From assembly GCF_944327235.1 (NCBI RefSeq), contig NZ_CALVHE010000004.1, forward strand, positions 1 to 63,082: DNA of 63,082 nt. The letters run 5' to 3'. The position numbers and the translations under genes were made by a program. The stretch comes from an uncultured Desulfovibrio sp. GTDB taxonomy: Bacteria > Desulfobacterota > Desulfovibrionia > Desulfovibrionales > Desulfovibrionaceae. Position 1 is the stretch's first letter. Every line of letters starts with the position of its first letter. This document shows, in pieces, positions 35,656 through 43,837 of this stretch. Under the pieces are notes generated by a model. It worked only from the letters and a program-made list of their open reading frames with translations. It searched no databases and was not told where the DNA came from.

Positions 35656-37041
35656 TTACCGCTGGATCACGGCCAGCACCACGGCCAGATCGTCAGGGGG
35701 CGCGGGGAAGGTCAGCGCGAGGTTGCCCTGCTGCATGATCTTGCGCCACAGCGGATCGTTCTGGTCGATGGTGAAATAAAGGGTATCGGTACGCTGGGGA
35801 AGCCCGGCGGGCGGCTGGGCGGAAGCCCGCAGGCGGATGCCGGGCAGGGCCTGAGCGACGATGCCGTCGAGGCTTTCCGCGGGCGCCAGCTTGGCGAGCC
35901 GCTCCATGCGTTCGGCCAGTCCTTCCGGCTGGGCGGTACGCACCAGCAGCCAGTAACTGTACGTCCCTGTGCGGGCCGTCTGCGGCAGGACGATGCCCAG
36001 CCGGTCGGGCCGCCCCTGCGCTTCCAGCGGGAAGGTGAAGGCCGGGCCGATGACGAAGGTGTCCACGAGGCGGGCGATGATGCCGCAGGCGGCACGAAAG
36101 CAGGCCTGGAGATCCTCGTGATCGTAGGGAGGCAGGGCGCGGGTTCCCTGCGGCGTCTCTCCCAGTGCCGAGAGCGTGGCGGAAAAGACGGACAGCTCTC
36201 CCACCAGACGGCAGAGCGCCCGGTAGACGGGCCACGGATGGATGGAAGGCGCGTCCAGGAATTGTTCCAGTTCGGGGACGTTGCGGCTGAGGATGCCCAG
36301 CACGCTGAAGAGGGTCATGCCGTGCAGGGAGGAGACGCCGGAGACGCCCGCGTCCCCCGCGATGATCTTGTATTCCTCGAGCTGGCGGCTGCGCGAGAGC
36401 AGCGTGTCGCGCACGTCGTGCAGCAGATGACGCAGCTCGGAGGCGGCGTTGATGTCCACGCAGGGCGGGGTGAAGGACGTGTCCAGACGGATGCGGTCGC
36501 CGTCGCGCAGCAGCCTCGCCAGCGGGAAGCGCGGCAGATCGGGACAGTCGTCGGGGCCGAAGCAGAGCCGTAAGTTGAAGCGAATGGTGGCGACATCGGC
36601 TTCCGGGCCGTCGCCCATGAGATCCGGGACGACCTGCGGGGCCAGCGGCGCGGTGTAGCGATGGCTCTCCGGCGCCTGGGCCGGATCGTCCGTGCGCAGG
36701 ACGTTGTTGCCCTGCTCGCGGAACTCGGCCAGCGCCAGCGAGACGGTCAGAGGTTCTTCCGGCGTCGTCCATGCCGTCAGGAAGGAGCGGGGCGGCAGGG
36801 TGGCATTGTCCGGCAGCATGGCCCACTCCCCGGAGCGCAGCAGCAGTTCCAGATGCGTCACCTCGAAGATGCCGTTATTGAGGGCGTCCTCATTGAGGCG
36901 CAGCCGTCGTACGCCCCAGAGATGGGGGTTCAGCAGGGAGACCATGCGCGTGAGCGCCGCAAGCTGCTGCCGGTGCGCAAGCTGGAAGTGCTGCGGCTGG
37001 AGGAAAAGGCCGTGTTCCCAGAAAAGCGGGCTATCGTACAC
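35656..37041 (-). CDS. tssK: T6SS baseplate subunit TssK
   Basis: 461 residues. Connects the baseplate to TssL/TssM. The start SPLFWEHGLFLQPQHFQLAHRQQ is the diagnostic TssK N-terminus. It begins with GTG at 37041, supported by AGGAG 6 bases upstream; the gene overlaps tssJ by 11 bp. Confidence 0.94.
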   Translation of the reverse strand: MYDSPLFWEHGLFLQPQHFQLAHRQQLAALTRMVSLLNPHLWGVRRLRLNEDALNNGIFEVTHLELLLRSGEWAMLPDNATLPPRSFLTAWTTPEEPLTVSLALAEFREQGNNVLRTDDPAQAPESHRYTAPLAPQVVPDLMGDGPEADVATIRFNLRLCFGPDDCPDLPRFPLARLLRDGDRIRLDTSFTPPCVDINAASELRHLLHDVRDTLLSRSRQLEEYKIIAGDAGVSGVSSLHGMTLFSVLGILSRNVPELEQFLDAPSIHPWPVYRALCRLVGELSVFSATLSALGETPQGTRALPPYDHEDLQACFRAACGIIARLVDTFVIGPAFTFPLEAQGRPDRLGIVLPQTARTGTYSYWLLVRTAQPEGLAERMERLAKLAPAESLDGIVAQALPGIRLRASAQPPAGLPQRTDTLYFTIDQNDPLWRKIMQQGNLALTFPAPPDDLAVVLAVIQR

Positions 37042-37672
37042 GTTCGGCTCCTGTGATGCTGAGGGAGGACTCCCCCAGACGGATCAGCACCTGTACGGGG
37101 GCGGCGGAGTAGACGGGAGAGCGAAAGATGACGCCCTTGCTCTCTGTGTGCAGGGGAAAGGGCAGGACCGCGGCGCACTGATCGGGACGAAGATGGGTAT
37201 AGCCTGCCACCACGCCGAGATAGCGGGCGTGTTCGGCGCGGTCCATGACCACATCCTGCGTCGCGCCGGGCTGGAGCTGGAAGAGGCGGGCGCTCTGGGC
37301 CTGCGCCGCATCGGGGCGGCATTGCAGCAGTTCGTCCAGCCCTTCGGCGCTGGCGGCCTTGTTCGAGAACTGGTCGTACTCCTTGAGCTGATAGAGGCAG
37401 AGCGTCAGGCCCAGGGAGGTGTCGTTGTCGCGGTTGAGTTCGGGAGATGCCTCCAGACGGCAGCGCAGACCGCCGGGCTCCAGTCCCCAGACCACATCGC
37501 TGGGGCTTTCCGCCGGGGCGGGCGCGGGAGGCTGGGGGGACGGCGACTCGCCGCCGCAGGCCCCAAGGGGCAGCACACAAAGGAAAAACAGGAGGCAAAG
37601 ACAGGCCGGACGGCAGCGGAATCGGTGCGCGGAAAATGTTCGAACGGAGCCAGTCCGCGCCATGCGCGGCAT
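37031..37672 (-). CDS. tssJ: T6SS outer-membrane lipoprotein TssJ
   Basis: 213 residues. A lipoprotein signal ends in LPLGAC (lipid Cys at residue 39), with Gly next, so outer-membrane sorting is likely. After a Pro-rich spacer the mature part has a transthyretin-like fold typical of TssJ (TSLGLTLCLYQLKEYDQF; PGATQDVVMDRAEHARYLGVVAGY). GGGAGGAAAG precedes ATG 37672. The open frame to 37846 is leader. tssJ-tssK-tssL are tightly packed. Confidence 0.9.
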   Translation of the reverse strand: MPRMARTGSVRTFSAHRFRCRPACLCLLFFLCVLPLGACGGESPSPQPPAPAPAESPSDVVWGLEPGGLRCRLEASPELNRDNDTSLGLTLCLYQLKEYDQFSNKAASAEGLDELLQCRPDAAQAQSARLFQLQPGATQDVVMDRAEHARYLGVVAGYTHLRPDQCAAVLPFPLHTESKGVIFRSPVYSAAPVQVLIRLGESSLSITGAERVR

Positions 37673-37806
37673 TCTTTCCTCCCTTCCCCGGTGCGTTTTT
37701 GTTCGAGGAGGGCACGATGCCTGTGACAGCCGTTCAGCGAAAAGCCTGTGTGCCATGCGTGGTGATATGTTGTATCCTTTTGAAGTTACCTGTAAATTTT
37801 TAGAGC

Positions 37807-38205
37807 CTAGGCGATCTGCACCTTCATCTGCGCGGCCATGCAGCACATGCCCGTGGTGTTTCCCTGATTATGTTTGGTGCTCGCTCCCTGCGAAACGGCC
37901 GCCTTGCCTTCCAGCGTCACCTTTTGCGAGCCCTTGGTGAATTCGCCCTTGCCGATGAATCGCCCCGAGGAGACGCCGCCAGCGGTCCCCGGTTCGTCTC
38001 CGTTGGAGAGCGTGGTGGCGGATTTGAGATGCAGGGCGGGCGCGCCGTCGATGAACACCTTGGAGCAGGCTGTGTTGGGCGTGACCAGCGAGCACTGGAA
38101 AATATTGACGTAGGGCACGGGCACAGTGCCGGTGGGCGAGGGCGTGTTGCAGACATCCGGCGGTGTGCTCATGCAGGTGCCGCCACTGAGCGTCAGCGCG
38201 AACAT
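37807..38205 (-). CDS. PAAR-like (DUF4150) spike-tip protein
   Basis: 132 residues. CNTPSPTGTVPVPYVNIFQ followed by KSATTLSNGDEPGTAGGVSSG and the tail MCCMAAQMKVQIA match the DUF4150 PAAR-like domain, which caps the VgrG spike. There is no C-terminal toxin: the protein ends with the PAAR-like fold. ATG 38205 lies 4 bp after the DUF3540 stop. The frame open to 38457 is a shadow of that gene. Confidence 0.88.
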   Translation of the reverse strand: MFALTLSGGTCMSTPPDVCNTPSPTGTVPVPYVNIFQCSLVTPNTACSKVFIDGAPALHLKSATTLSNGDEPGTAGGVSSGRFIGKGEFTKGSQKVTLEGKAAVSQGASTKHNQGNTTGMCCMAAQMKVQIA

Positions 38206-38209
38206 GGCC

Positions 38210-38806
38210 TTACCCCACCTTGATATGCCGCCCGTCGATATCCACCTGTTCGGCGGCGCGGATGTCGGCGTGTTCCGCGCGCAGGCGGTAGGAGGTGCGC
38301 GCTTCGCTGCGGACGCGGCCCGCCGAGCGGTGGGCAAGATCGCGCACGTCCTCTTCCAGAGCGTCATACCGTCCGCTGCGCCGCAGGGCGCGCTCCCCAA
38401 GATGACGACAAATGGTCTGCACCACGGCAAAGCCCTGCAGGAGGACGCGCCCGCCAAGGGAGAGCAGCCCGGCCCGGATGTCCATGCTGCGCCCGCGCAG
38501 CCGCAGGTCGTCGGCTTCGAGGGTCAGCTCTCGTCCCAGCAGGCGTGTCTTGTCGGGAAGGGCCAGCACGCTTTGTGCATCTCCGGCCGCATCGGCCCGG
38601 CGCAGCACGCTGATCGCCCAGGCCTCGCCATTGTCCAGCAGGGCCAGCAGGACCGTGTCCCTGACGTTCGGGGCCAGCAGGCAACCTTCGGCCCGCAGGG
38701 CGCGCACGAGACCGAAGGGCCCGGCCACCAGCAGCGCGTCCCCTTCCCGGGAACGGACCGTTCCCGCGGCAAGACCGCTGCCATAGCTCAATACAGGGGC
38801 TTCCAT
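38210..38806 (-). CDS. DUF3540 T6SS accessory protein
   Basis: 198 residues. Family DUF3540 is found beside DUF2169, DUF4150 and pentapeptide-repeat genes in T6SS clusters; the molecular role is not established. Visible here are a beta-rich N-terminal half (GLVRALRAEGCLLAPNVRDTVLLALLDNGEAWAISVL) and an Arg-rich helical C-terminal half. Beta-helix repeats around LTLEADDLRLRGRSMDIRAGLLSLGG hint at a spike-like fold. GAGGTGAC precedes the ATG. Confidence 0.8.
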   Translation of the reverse strand: MEAPVLSYGSGLAAGTVRSREGDALLVAGPFGLVRALRAEGCLLAPNVRDTVLLALLDNGEAWAISVLRRADAAGDAQSVLALPDKTRLLGRELTLEADDLRLRGRSMDIRAGLLSLGGRVLLQGFAVVQTICRHLGERALRRSGRYDALEEDVRDLAHRSAGRVRSEARTSYRLRAEHADIRAAEQVDIDGRHIKVG

Positions 38807-38817
38807 CGTCCGTCACC

Positions 38818-39720
38818 TCAGGCGGGAATGGGGGAAAAGCGTTCGGCCTTGAGTCGTGCCGGATCCGTCCGGCGGACGCCGTCAAGGCGAGCGCCGCCAA
38901 GGGCGCAGGCATCCATGCGGGCGGCGTGGAGATCCGCCGTGCGCAGATCGGCTTCCCGCAGATCGGCGCGGCAGGCATTGACGTGCGACAGGTCCGCCAT
39001 TTCCAGACGGATGCGGGGCAGGCAGGCGCCTTCCATGTCCGCATGGGAAAGGACCGCCTGCCGGGCATCGACATCCTGCCATATGGCGGCCCGAAGGTCC
39101 GTCGAGGCAAGATGCGCCTGCACAAGGCTGCATGACGCAAGGCGGCTGCCTGAGAGGTCGCTGCCCATGAGCCCGGCCTTGTCCAGACGACACCGGCTGA
39201 AACGCGCTCCCGCCAGATCGGTATGCATGGCGATGAGCTGTTCCAGATCGCAGTCCTCGGCCTCAAGAGCACGGCAGGAGCATCCTTGCAGGACGACGAG
39301 TCTAGCAGCAACATGGTTGAAACGCAAGGCGGCCAGATCGCAGTCGAGGCAGTGCAGCTTATGGGCCACGGCGTCTTCCAGCGACGGCAGGTGGGAAAGC
39401 CCGCGCAAGGTCGCCCGGGAGAGCGTCACCCGGGGCCATTGGACGCCTTCAAGGTGACAATCCAGCAAAAAGGCGCGCTCAAGGACGGCATCGTCCAGCC
39501 GCACGCCGCGCAGCGCGGCGCGGGTAAAGCTCGCGCCGTCGAGCCGGGCCGCACGGAAGGAGCAGTCCTCCAGCGTGGCCTCGTCAAAGACGGCATCGCT
39601 GAGGTCCGCACCGTCAAAACGGCAGCCGCGCAGCCGCGCGCGTGTGAAGTCCGCCGCGCGCAGGTCCGCCCCGCTCCAGTCGCGATGCTCCAGCACGGCA
39701 TCGGCAAAGGTCTTTTGCAT
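38818..39720 (-). CDS. Pentapeptide-repeat protein
   Basis: 300 residues made almost wholly of A(D/N)LxX pentapeptides (SGADLRAADFTRARLRGCRF, GADLSDAVF, LREADLRTADLHAARM), which fold into a right-handed square beta-helix. Start at ATG 39720 is backed by AGAGGA 6 bases upstream. It lies between the DUF2169 fusion and DUF3540, both T6SS accessory families, and likely forms part of the spike-loading set. No toxin motif seen. Confidence 0.85.
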   Translation of the reverse strand: MQKTFADAVLEHRDWSGADLRAADFTRARLRGCRFDGADLSDAVFDEATLEDCSFRAARLDGASFTRAALRGVRLDDAVLERAFLLDCHLEGVQWPRVTLSRATLRGLSHLPSLEDAVAHKLHCLDCDLAALRFNHVAARLVVLQGCSCRALEAEDCDLEQLIAMHTDLAGARFSRCRLDKAGLMGSDLSGSRLASCSLVQAHLASTDLRAAIWQDVDARQAVLSHADMEGACLPRIRLEMADLSHVNACRADLREADLRTADLHAARMDACALGGARLDGVRRTDPARLKAERFSPIPA

Positions 39721-39917
39721 ACGGGTCCTCTCTTCAGAAACTGATGGATGCTTTCCGCACGGCAAGGGGGCCGCCGTTCGGGCGTTGTTCGCAAAAAAGC
39801 GGCCTCACCTTACAGATGACGTATCCGGGGCAGCCTCCGTTCCTGTCTTTCCCGCTTCCGGGGGGCCAGCAGCACGGGAAAGCGTTTGCCTGCCCTGGTT
39901 CATTCCATCCTCCAGAG

Positions 39918-39957
39918 TAAAGCGCGTTGGGGGAAGGATGGGTTCCCTTCCCCCGGA
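39918..39957. repeat. R2 intergenic repeat, short copy c
   Basis: TAAAGCGCGTTGGGGGAAGG is followed almost at once by TTCCCTTCCCCC, so the two arms form a compact hairpin (GGGGGAAGG with CCTTCCCCC). Lies between the two pentapeptide-repeat genes. Confidence 0.7.
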
Positions 39958-39977
39958 AAAAGAGCGTTCCGTCAGCC

Positions 39978-42830
39978 CTACGCCTGCTTTTTGCGCGCCG
40001 CCAGGATGGTCGCCGTGATGTCGGCGTCGTCGAGGCGGCTGTTCCCGTCAAGGCCGAGACGGTAGAGGTCGGCCCCGTAAAGACTGGCCCCGCGCATATC
40101 CGCGCCATGCAGGCGGGCTTCACGCAGGGAAGCCTCGAAAAGATCGGCGCGCCGCAGGCTGGCCCCCCGCAGGGAACAGCGGGTGAGATCGGCTTGCCGG
40201 GCGCTGACGGCATTCCAGTCGGCGGCGGAAAAATCGCAGTCCGTAAAGCTGGCACCGTGGGCGCTTGCCCGGCAAAAGACGGCGCCCGGCGCGGGCACCT
40301 CCGTCCAGGCGCTGCCGCCAAGGACAGCCCCGCTGAAGTCGGCCTGCGCGGCCTGCGTGCCGTGACCAAGGGCGGCGTCGGACAGGTCCGCCCCGCCCAG
40401 ACGGGCATGGTCCAGACGCAGCGCGTGCAGATCGGCGGTGTGCAGGTCCGCGCCCGAAAGATCCGCCCCGGAAAAGTCGCTGTGGCGCAGGCGGATATTC
40501 TCCATGCGGGCCTGCGGGGCGCGCAGGCCGGGAGCCTGACTTTCGTGGAAGAGCGCGGAAGAAAGGTCGGCCTCGCCGGCGTCGGCCTCGGTCAGATCCG
40601 CTGCGCTGAAATCCGCATCCACCGCGCGGAGTCGGCGGAGGTCCGCCTGCTGCAGGCGGGCGCGCAGGAAGCAGGCTCCGGACGCGTCGGCCCCGGTCAG
40701 TTTCGCGCCGTGCAGATCGGCATCGACCAGAGAGGCCCCGCGCAGATCGGCCCCGGAAAGATCGGCTCCGGCAAGCCGCTGGCCGTCGAGCCGCAGCCCG
40801 GAAAGGTCGGCTCCGACCAGCGAAAGCCCGGCCAGCGAGCCACCGGCGGCCAGCACGGCGACAAGTGCCGCGCGGGAGGGCGGCGCATCGTCAGAGGCCG
40901 AAGCGGTACCGGCAAACGCCGCTCCGGGCTGCGCCGCGTCGTCCAGCTCCTGCGTGGATCCTGTCGCTCCAGCGTCGTCGGCCGGTCCGGCGGCTGCGGC
41001 CTCCGGCGTGTATTGTCCCGCGGAGGCGGCAGCGGGAGCGTCCGGACTGTCCTTCAGAGGCGAGGACGGGGCCTGCGCTTCGGCCTTGGCTTCAAGTTCC
41101 TTGAGCGCCGCCTGGTAGCGTTCGATATGTTCGGAGACCGAACCCGGCGGGAAGCCCGCGCCCGCTTCCAGCAGACGCGCATAGGCCGGGAGTTCGTCGG
41201 GATCGTCCGGCGCGTTGTCCAGGAGTTCCAGCAGGCGGTCGGCCGCGGCGGGACTCATGCCGGCGTTTTGCAGGACGGCGCCGGGCGTAGTGGGCAGGCC
41301 GCCGCTCATGGCCTTGAGACATTCTCCGCTCCCCGGCCCCAGGAGCTGCAGCGTCTGGGACATGGTGTCAATGAGACTGTCCGACGGCTGCATCAGCGCG
41401 GAAAAACGGGCAAGGAAGGCGTCGCTCGCGGCCTGCCAGGCTGCGGCATCGGCGTAGTCGGCGGGATCGGGCAGATCCAGTTCCAGCGCCGCATTGACGG
41501 CGGCGATGCGTTCTTCGGAAAGACCGGCCTGCCGGAGCTGTTCTTCCAGCGACGGCGGCGGGGGACTGGCCTGCAGGGCGGCGGTCTCGGCGCACAGACG
41601 ATCGAGATGCTGCCGGGTCTCGGCGATCTGTTCCGGCGTGAGAGGCGGCAGTCCGGCCTGGGCCAGTGCGGCATTGAATTCGGGCAGGCTCTCCTCCAGA
41701 TCGGCATGGAGCGCCGCGGCTATTTCCGCCTGAGCGGGCGGAGCCGGGGAGGGGGCGGGCGCTGGCTGGGGCGCGCTTTCGGGCACGGCGGCATTCGTTC
41801 CCGAGCTTGCGGCGGACGGAACAGCGGCGGCGGCAACGCCTGCGACGGCCGTCCCGGCGACTGCCGCGGCCGTCATGCCGGTGGCGCTCATCCCTTGCGC
41901 CGACGGTTCGGCAGCCGTCGTCCGTTCCGCCACAGAGGCGTCCGCGTCTGTTGCGGGCGCGGCGGGAGAGGGCGCGCTTGCCGCCTGTTCAGGCGAAAGG
42001 AGGAAGCGCGCCGCGGCGATGTCGGAGGGCTTCTCATCCGCGCAGGGGACAAGGGCGTGCCAGCAGATGATGGCCGTGTGTTCCACGGGGAACAGCCAGA
42101 GCGTGTCAGCGGTGATGGCCTGACCTTTCCATTCGTTTTCCCCCGTGCGGAGCACTTCCATCCGCAGGCGCACGCCGGGCAGGCGGACGTGCTGTTCGGG
42201 CGTTTCCGGGCCGAAGGCGGAAAGGAAGATCTCTTCATCCCCGCGCAGGCCGCCGGGCAGACGCTGCTGGGGCTGCGCCTCATTGAAGAAATGCCAGTCC
42301 GCGTCATCCGGCAGGCCGGGCCAGCGCGTTTGCAGCCAGCGGGCGTCATAGGTGCCCAGCCCCTTCATGCGGCAGGGCCACGCGCCCAGCGGCAGCGGGC
42401 AGGCGGGCGCGCCGTGCGGCAGGGCGGGGTCGGAAAGCAGGGGCGCGCTCTTGTTGCCCAGAGGGTTGCCCGCGGGGTCGAAGGCCGCGACTTCCCAGAT
42501 CAGGGGCACGGGCTTGCCGTCCGGCGCGGCCTTGACCAGGAAGCGGCGACGGCTTTTCCCCACCCTGATCTCGACGACGCCGCCCTCGCGCGCCTGCGGC
42601 GTGACCGTACCGGCCAGCAACCATTCCGCGTCCTGTTTGGGGATGCCCGCATCCAGACGGCAGCCCGGCGGCAGGGCGGCCATGGCCGCCGCCAGCGCCA
42701 TCTCGGCGGGCAGGACCTCCCCTGTGCGCAGGTCGAGGCCCAGCAAGGCGCTGAACGCATGATGCGGCGCTCCCCGCCAGTCCAGCGGCTGCGACGCGTA
42801 GAACAGCGTGTCCGGCTTCACTATCTCCAT
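39978..42830 (-). CDS. DUF2169 protein with C-terminal pentapeptide repeats
   Basis: 950 residues. N-terminal DUF2169 domain (about 1-290; begins MEIVKPDTLFYASQPLDWRG), an Ala/Pro-rich linker (about 290-385), a helical middle (about 390-560), a second low-complexity linker (about 570-650), and pentapeptide repeats (about 665-940; GADLSGADLRGASLVDADLHG). DUF2169 proteins occur with PAAR-type spike proteins and are proposed adaptors for effector loading. The fusion to a pentapeptide beta-helix suggests a long scaffold on the spike. Its start overlaps the tssG stop by 10 bp. Confidence 0.85.
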   Translation of the reverse strand: MEIVKPDTLFYASQPLDWRGAPHHAFSALLGLDLRTGEVLPAEMALAAAMAALPPGCRLDAGIPKQDAEWLLAGTVTPQAREGGVVEIRVGKSRRRFLVKAAPDGKPVPLIWEVAAFDPAGNPLGNKSAPLLSDPALPHGAPACPLPLGAWPCRMKGLGTYDARWLQTRWPGLPDDADWHFFNEAQPQQRLPGGLRGDEEIFLSAFGPETPEQHVRLPGVRLRMEVLRTGENEWKGQAITADTLWLFPVEHTAIICWHALVPCADEKPSDIAAARFLLSPEQAASAPSPAAPATDADASVAERTTAAEPSAQGMSATGMTAAAVAGTAVAGVAAAAVPSAASSGTNAAVPESAPQPAPAPSPAPPAQAEIAAALHADLEESLPEFNAALAQAGLPPLTPEQIAETRQHLDRLCAETAALQASPPPPSLEEQLRQAGLSEERIAAVNAALELDLPDPADYADAAAWQAASDAFLARFSALMQPSDSLIDTMSQTLQLLGPGSGECLKAMSGGLPTTPGAVLQNAGMSPAAADRLLELLDNAPDDPDELPAYARLLEAGAGFPPGSVSEHIERYQAALKELEAKAEAQAPSSPLKDSPDAPAAASAGQYTPEAAAAGPADDAGATGSTQELDDAAQPGAAFAGTASASDDAPPSRAALVAVLAAGGSLAGLSLVGADLSGLRLDGQRLAGADLSGADLRGASLVDADLHGAKLTGADASGACFLRARLQQADLRRLRAVDADFSAADLTEADAGEADLSSALFHESQAPGLRAPQARMENIRLRHSDFSGADLSGADLHTADLHALRLDHARLGGADLSDAALGHGTQAAQADFSGAVLGGSAWTEVPAPGAVFCRASAHGASFTDCDFSAADWNAVSARQADLTRCSLRGASLRRADLFEASLREARLHGADMRGASLYGADLYRLGLDGNSRLDDADITATILAARKKQA

Positions 42831-43837
42831 GTGGCTGCCCCTTTCAGATCATCGGTCTCTTTTTTCCGCACGATCACCGTCGCCCGCCGTTCCGTATCGC
42901 CAAGGAAAAAGCCCAGGCGGCTGTCCTTGCCCAGCGCCGTCCGCCGCGGGGGGCAGGGCGCGGGGTGCAGCACGAGCTCGAAGGCCAGCGAGTGCCGCAC
43001 ATATTCCCGCACATGCTCCTCGATGCGGCGGCAGCTTGGGCCGCTATGCAGGAAGTCGGGCATCTCCTCGGGGAGCACGGCATCGAGATGGATACGGAAC
43101 AGCCCCGTACTGTCGCGCACTTCGCTGCCGAGCACGGCCGTCTCGCCCAGCACGGCATTGGCCGTGCCCGGACGGCATCGTTGTTCCGGAGCGATGGCGA
43201 CGCGCCGTTCCACGCACTCTTCCACGCGCACATCGGAGCGCCGCAGCAGAGAGGCCAGAGAGCGCTGCAGTCGCAGGGCCGAGCGGTGGCGGCAGACGAG
43301 CAGCTCCGCCGTGGCGGCGGGAGGCATGGCCTCGTCGTGCTCCGGACGGCTCATGAGGCAGTGGAGCAGATGCGCCGCCCGCTGATCCCCTTGCTCGGTC
43401 AGTCGCCGCGCCAGCCGGTGCTGTCGTTCGGCGGCGTACAGGAGATGGTAGAGACGGTTATTGAGGATATCGAGGAAATCCCGGCTCAGGCTCTCGTCGT
43501 TGCGGGCCTCGTCCAGCAGCTCTTCGGTGTAGAAGGTCGGCAGCGGCCCCATGGTGCCGTAGAGGCCCAGCAGGGTCGTGGTCAGCTGCCAGGCGGGAGG
43601 CGTGGCGGGCGCGCTGTCCGGCGGCGTGCGGATCTCCGTGATGTCGGCGGCGGGAAAGGCCAGCGAAAGATGGGGCCGGATGGCGACATCCCGCTCGAAG
43701 GGGGGCAGCTCCGGCGCGTCGGCGTGCGCGCGCTCCAGCAGGCGCAGGGCCTGCCCGAGCGTCATCTCCCGGAGATGCCCGCGCAGCAGCTCGCTCAGAT
43801 CAGCGGGCGCGTGCCCAGATGCGGCGTCCATGACCAT
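42821..43837 (-). CDS. tssG: T6SS baseplate subunit TssG
   Basis: 338 residues. LLGLYGTMGPLPTFYTEELLDEARNDESLSRDFLDILNNRLYHLLY is the TssG/VasB core; the C-terminal half has LPEEMPDFLHSGPSCRRIEEHVREYV. Forms the baseplate wedge with TssF and TssE. Its start lies 43 bp inside the tssF gene; ATG 43837 or 43831 are both possible, with translation probably coupled to tssF. Confidence 0.93.
   Translation of the reverse strand: MVMDAASGHAPADLSELLRGHLREMTLGQALRLLERAHADAPELPPFERDVAIRPHLSLAFPAADITEIRTPPDSAPATPPAWQLTTTLLGLYGTMGPLPTFYTEELLDEARNDESLSRDFLDILNNRLYHLLYAAERQHRLARRLTEQGDQRAAHLLHCLMSRPEHDEAMPPAATAELLVCRHRSALRLQRSLASLLRRSDVRVEECVERRVAIAPEQRCRPGTANAVLGETAVLGSEVRDSTGLFRIHLDAVLPEEMPDFLHSGPSCRRIEEHVREYVRHSLAFELVLHPAPCPPRRTALGKDSRLGFFLGDTERRATVIVRKKETDDLKGAATWR

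Noticed and set aside
39927..43385. A 1152-codon plus-strand frame opposite the DUF2169 gene
   Set aside because: Arg/Gly-rich shadow of pentapeptide repeats on the other strand; no start signal.
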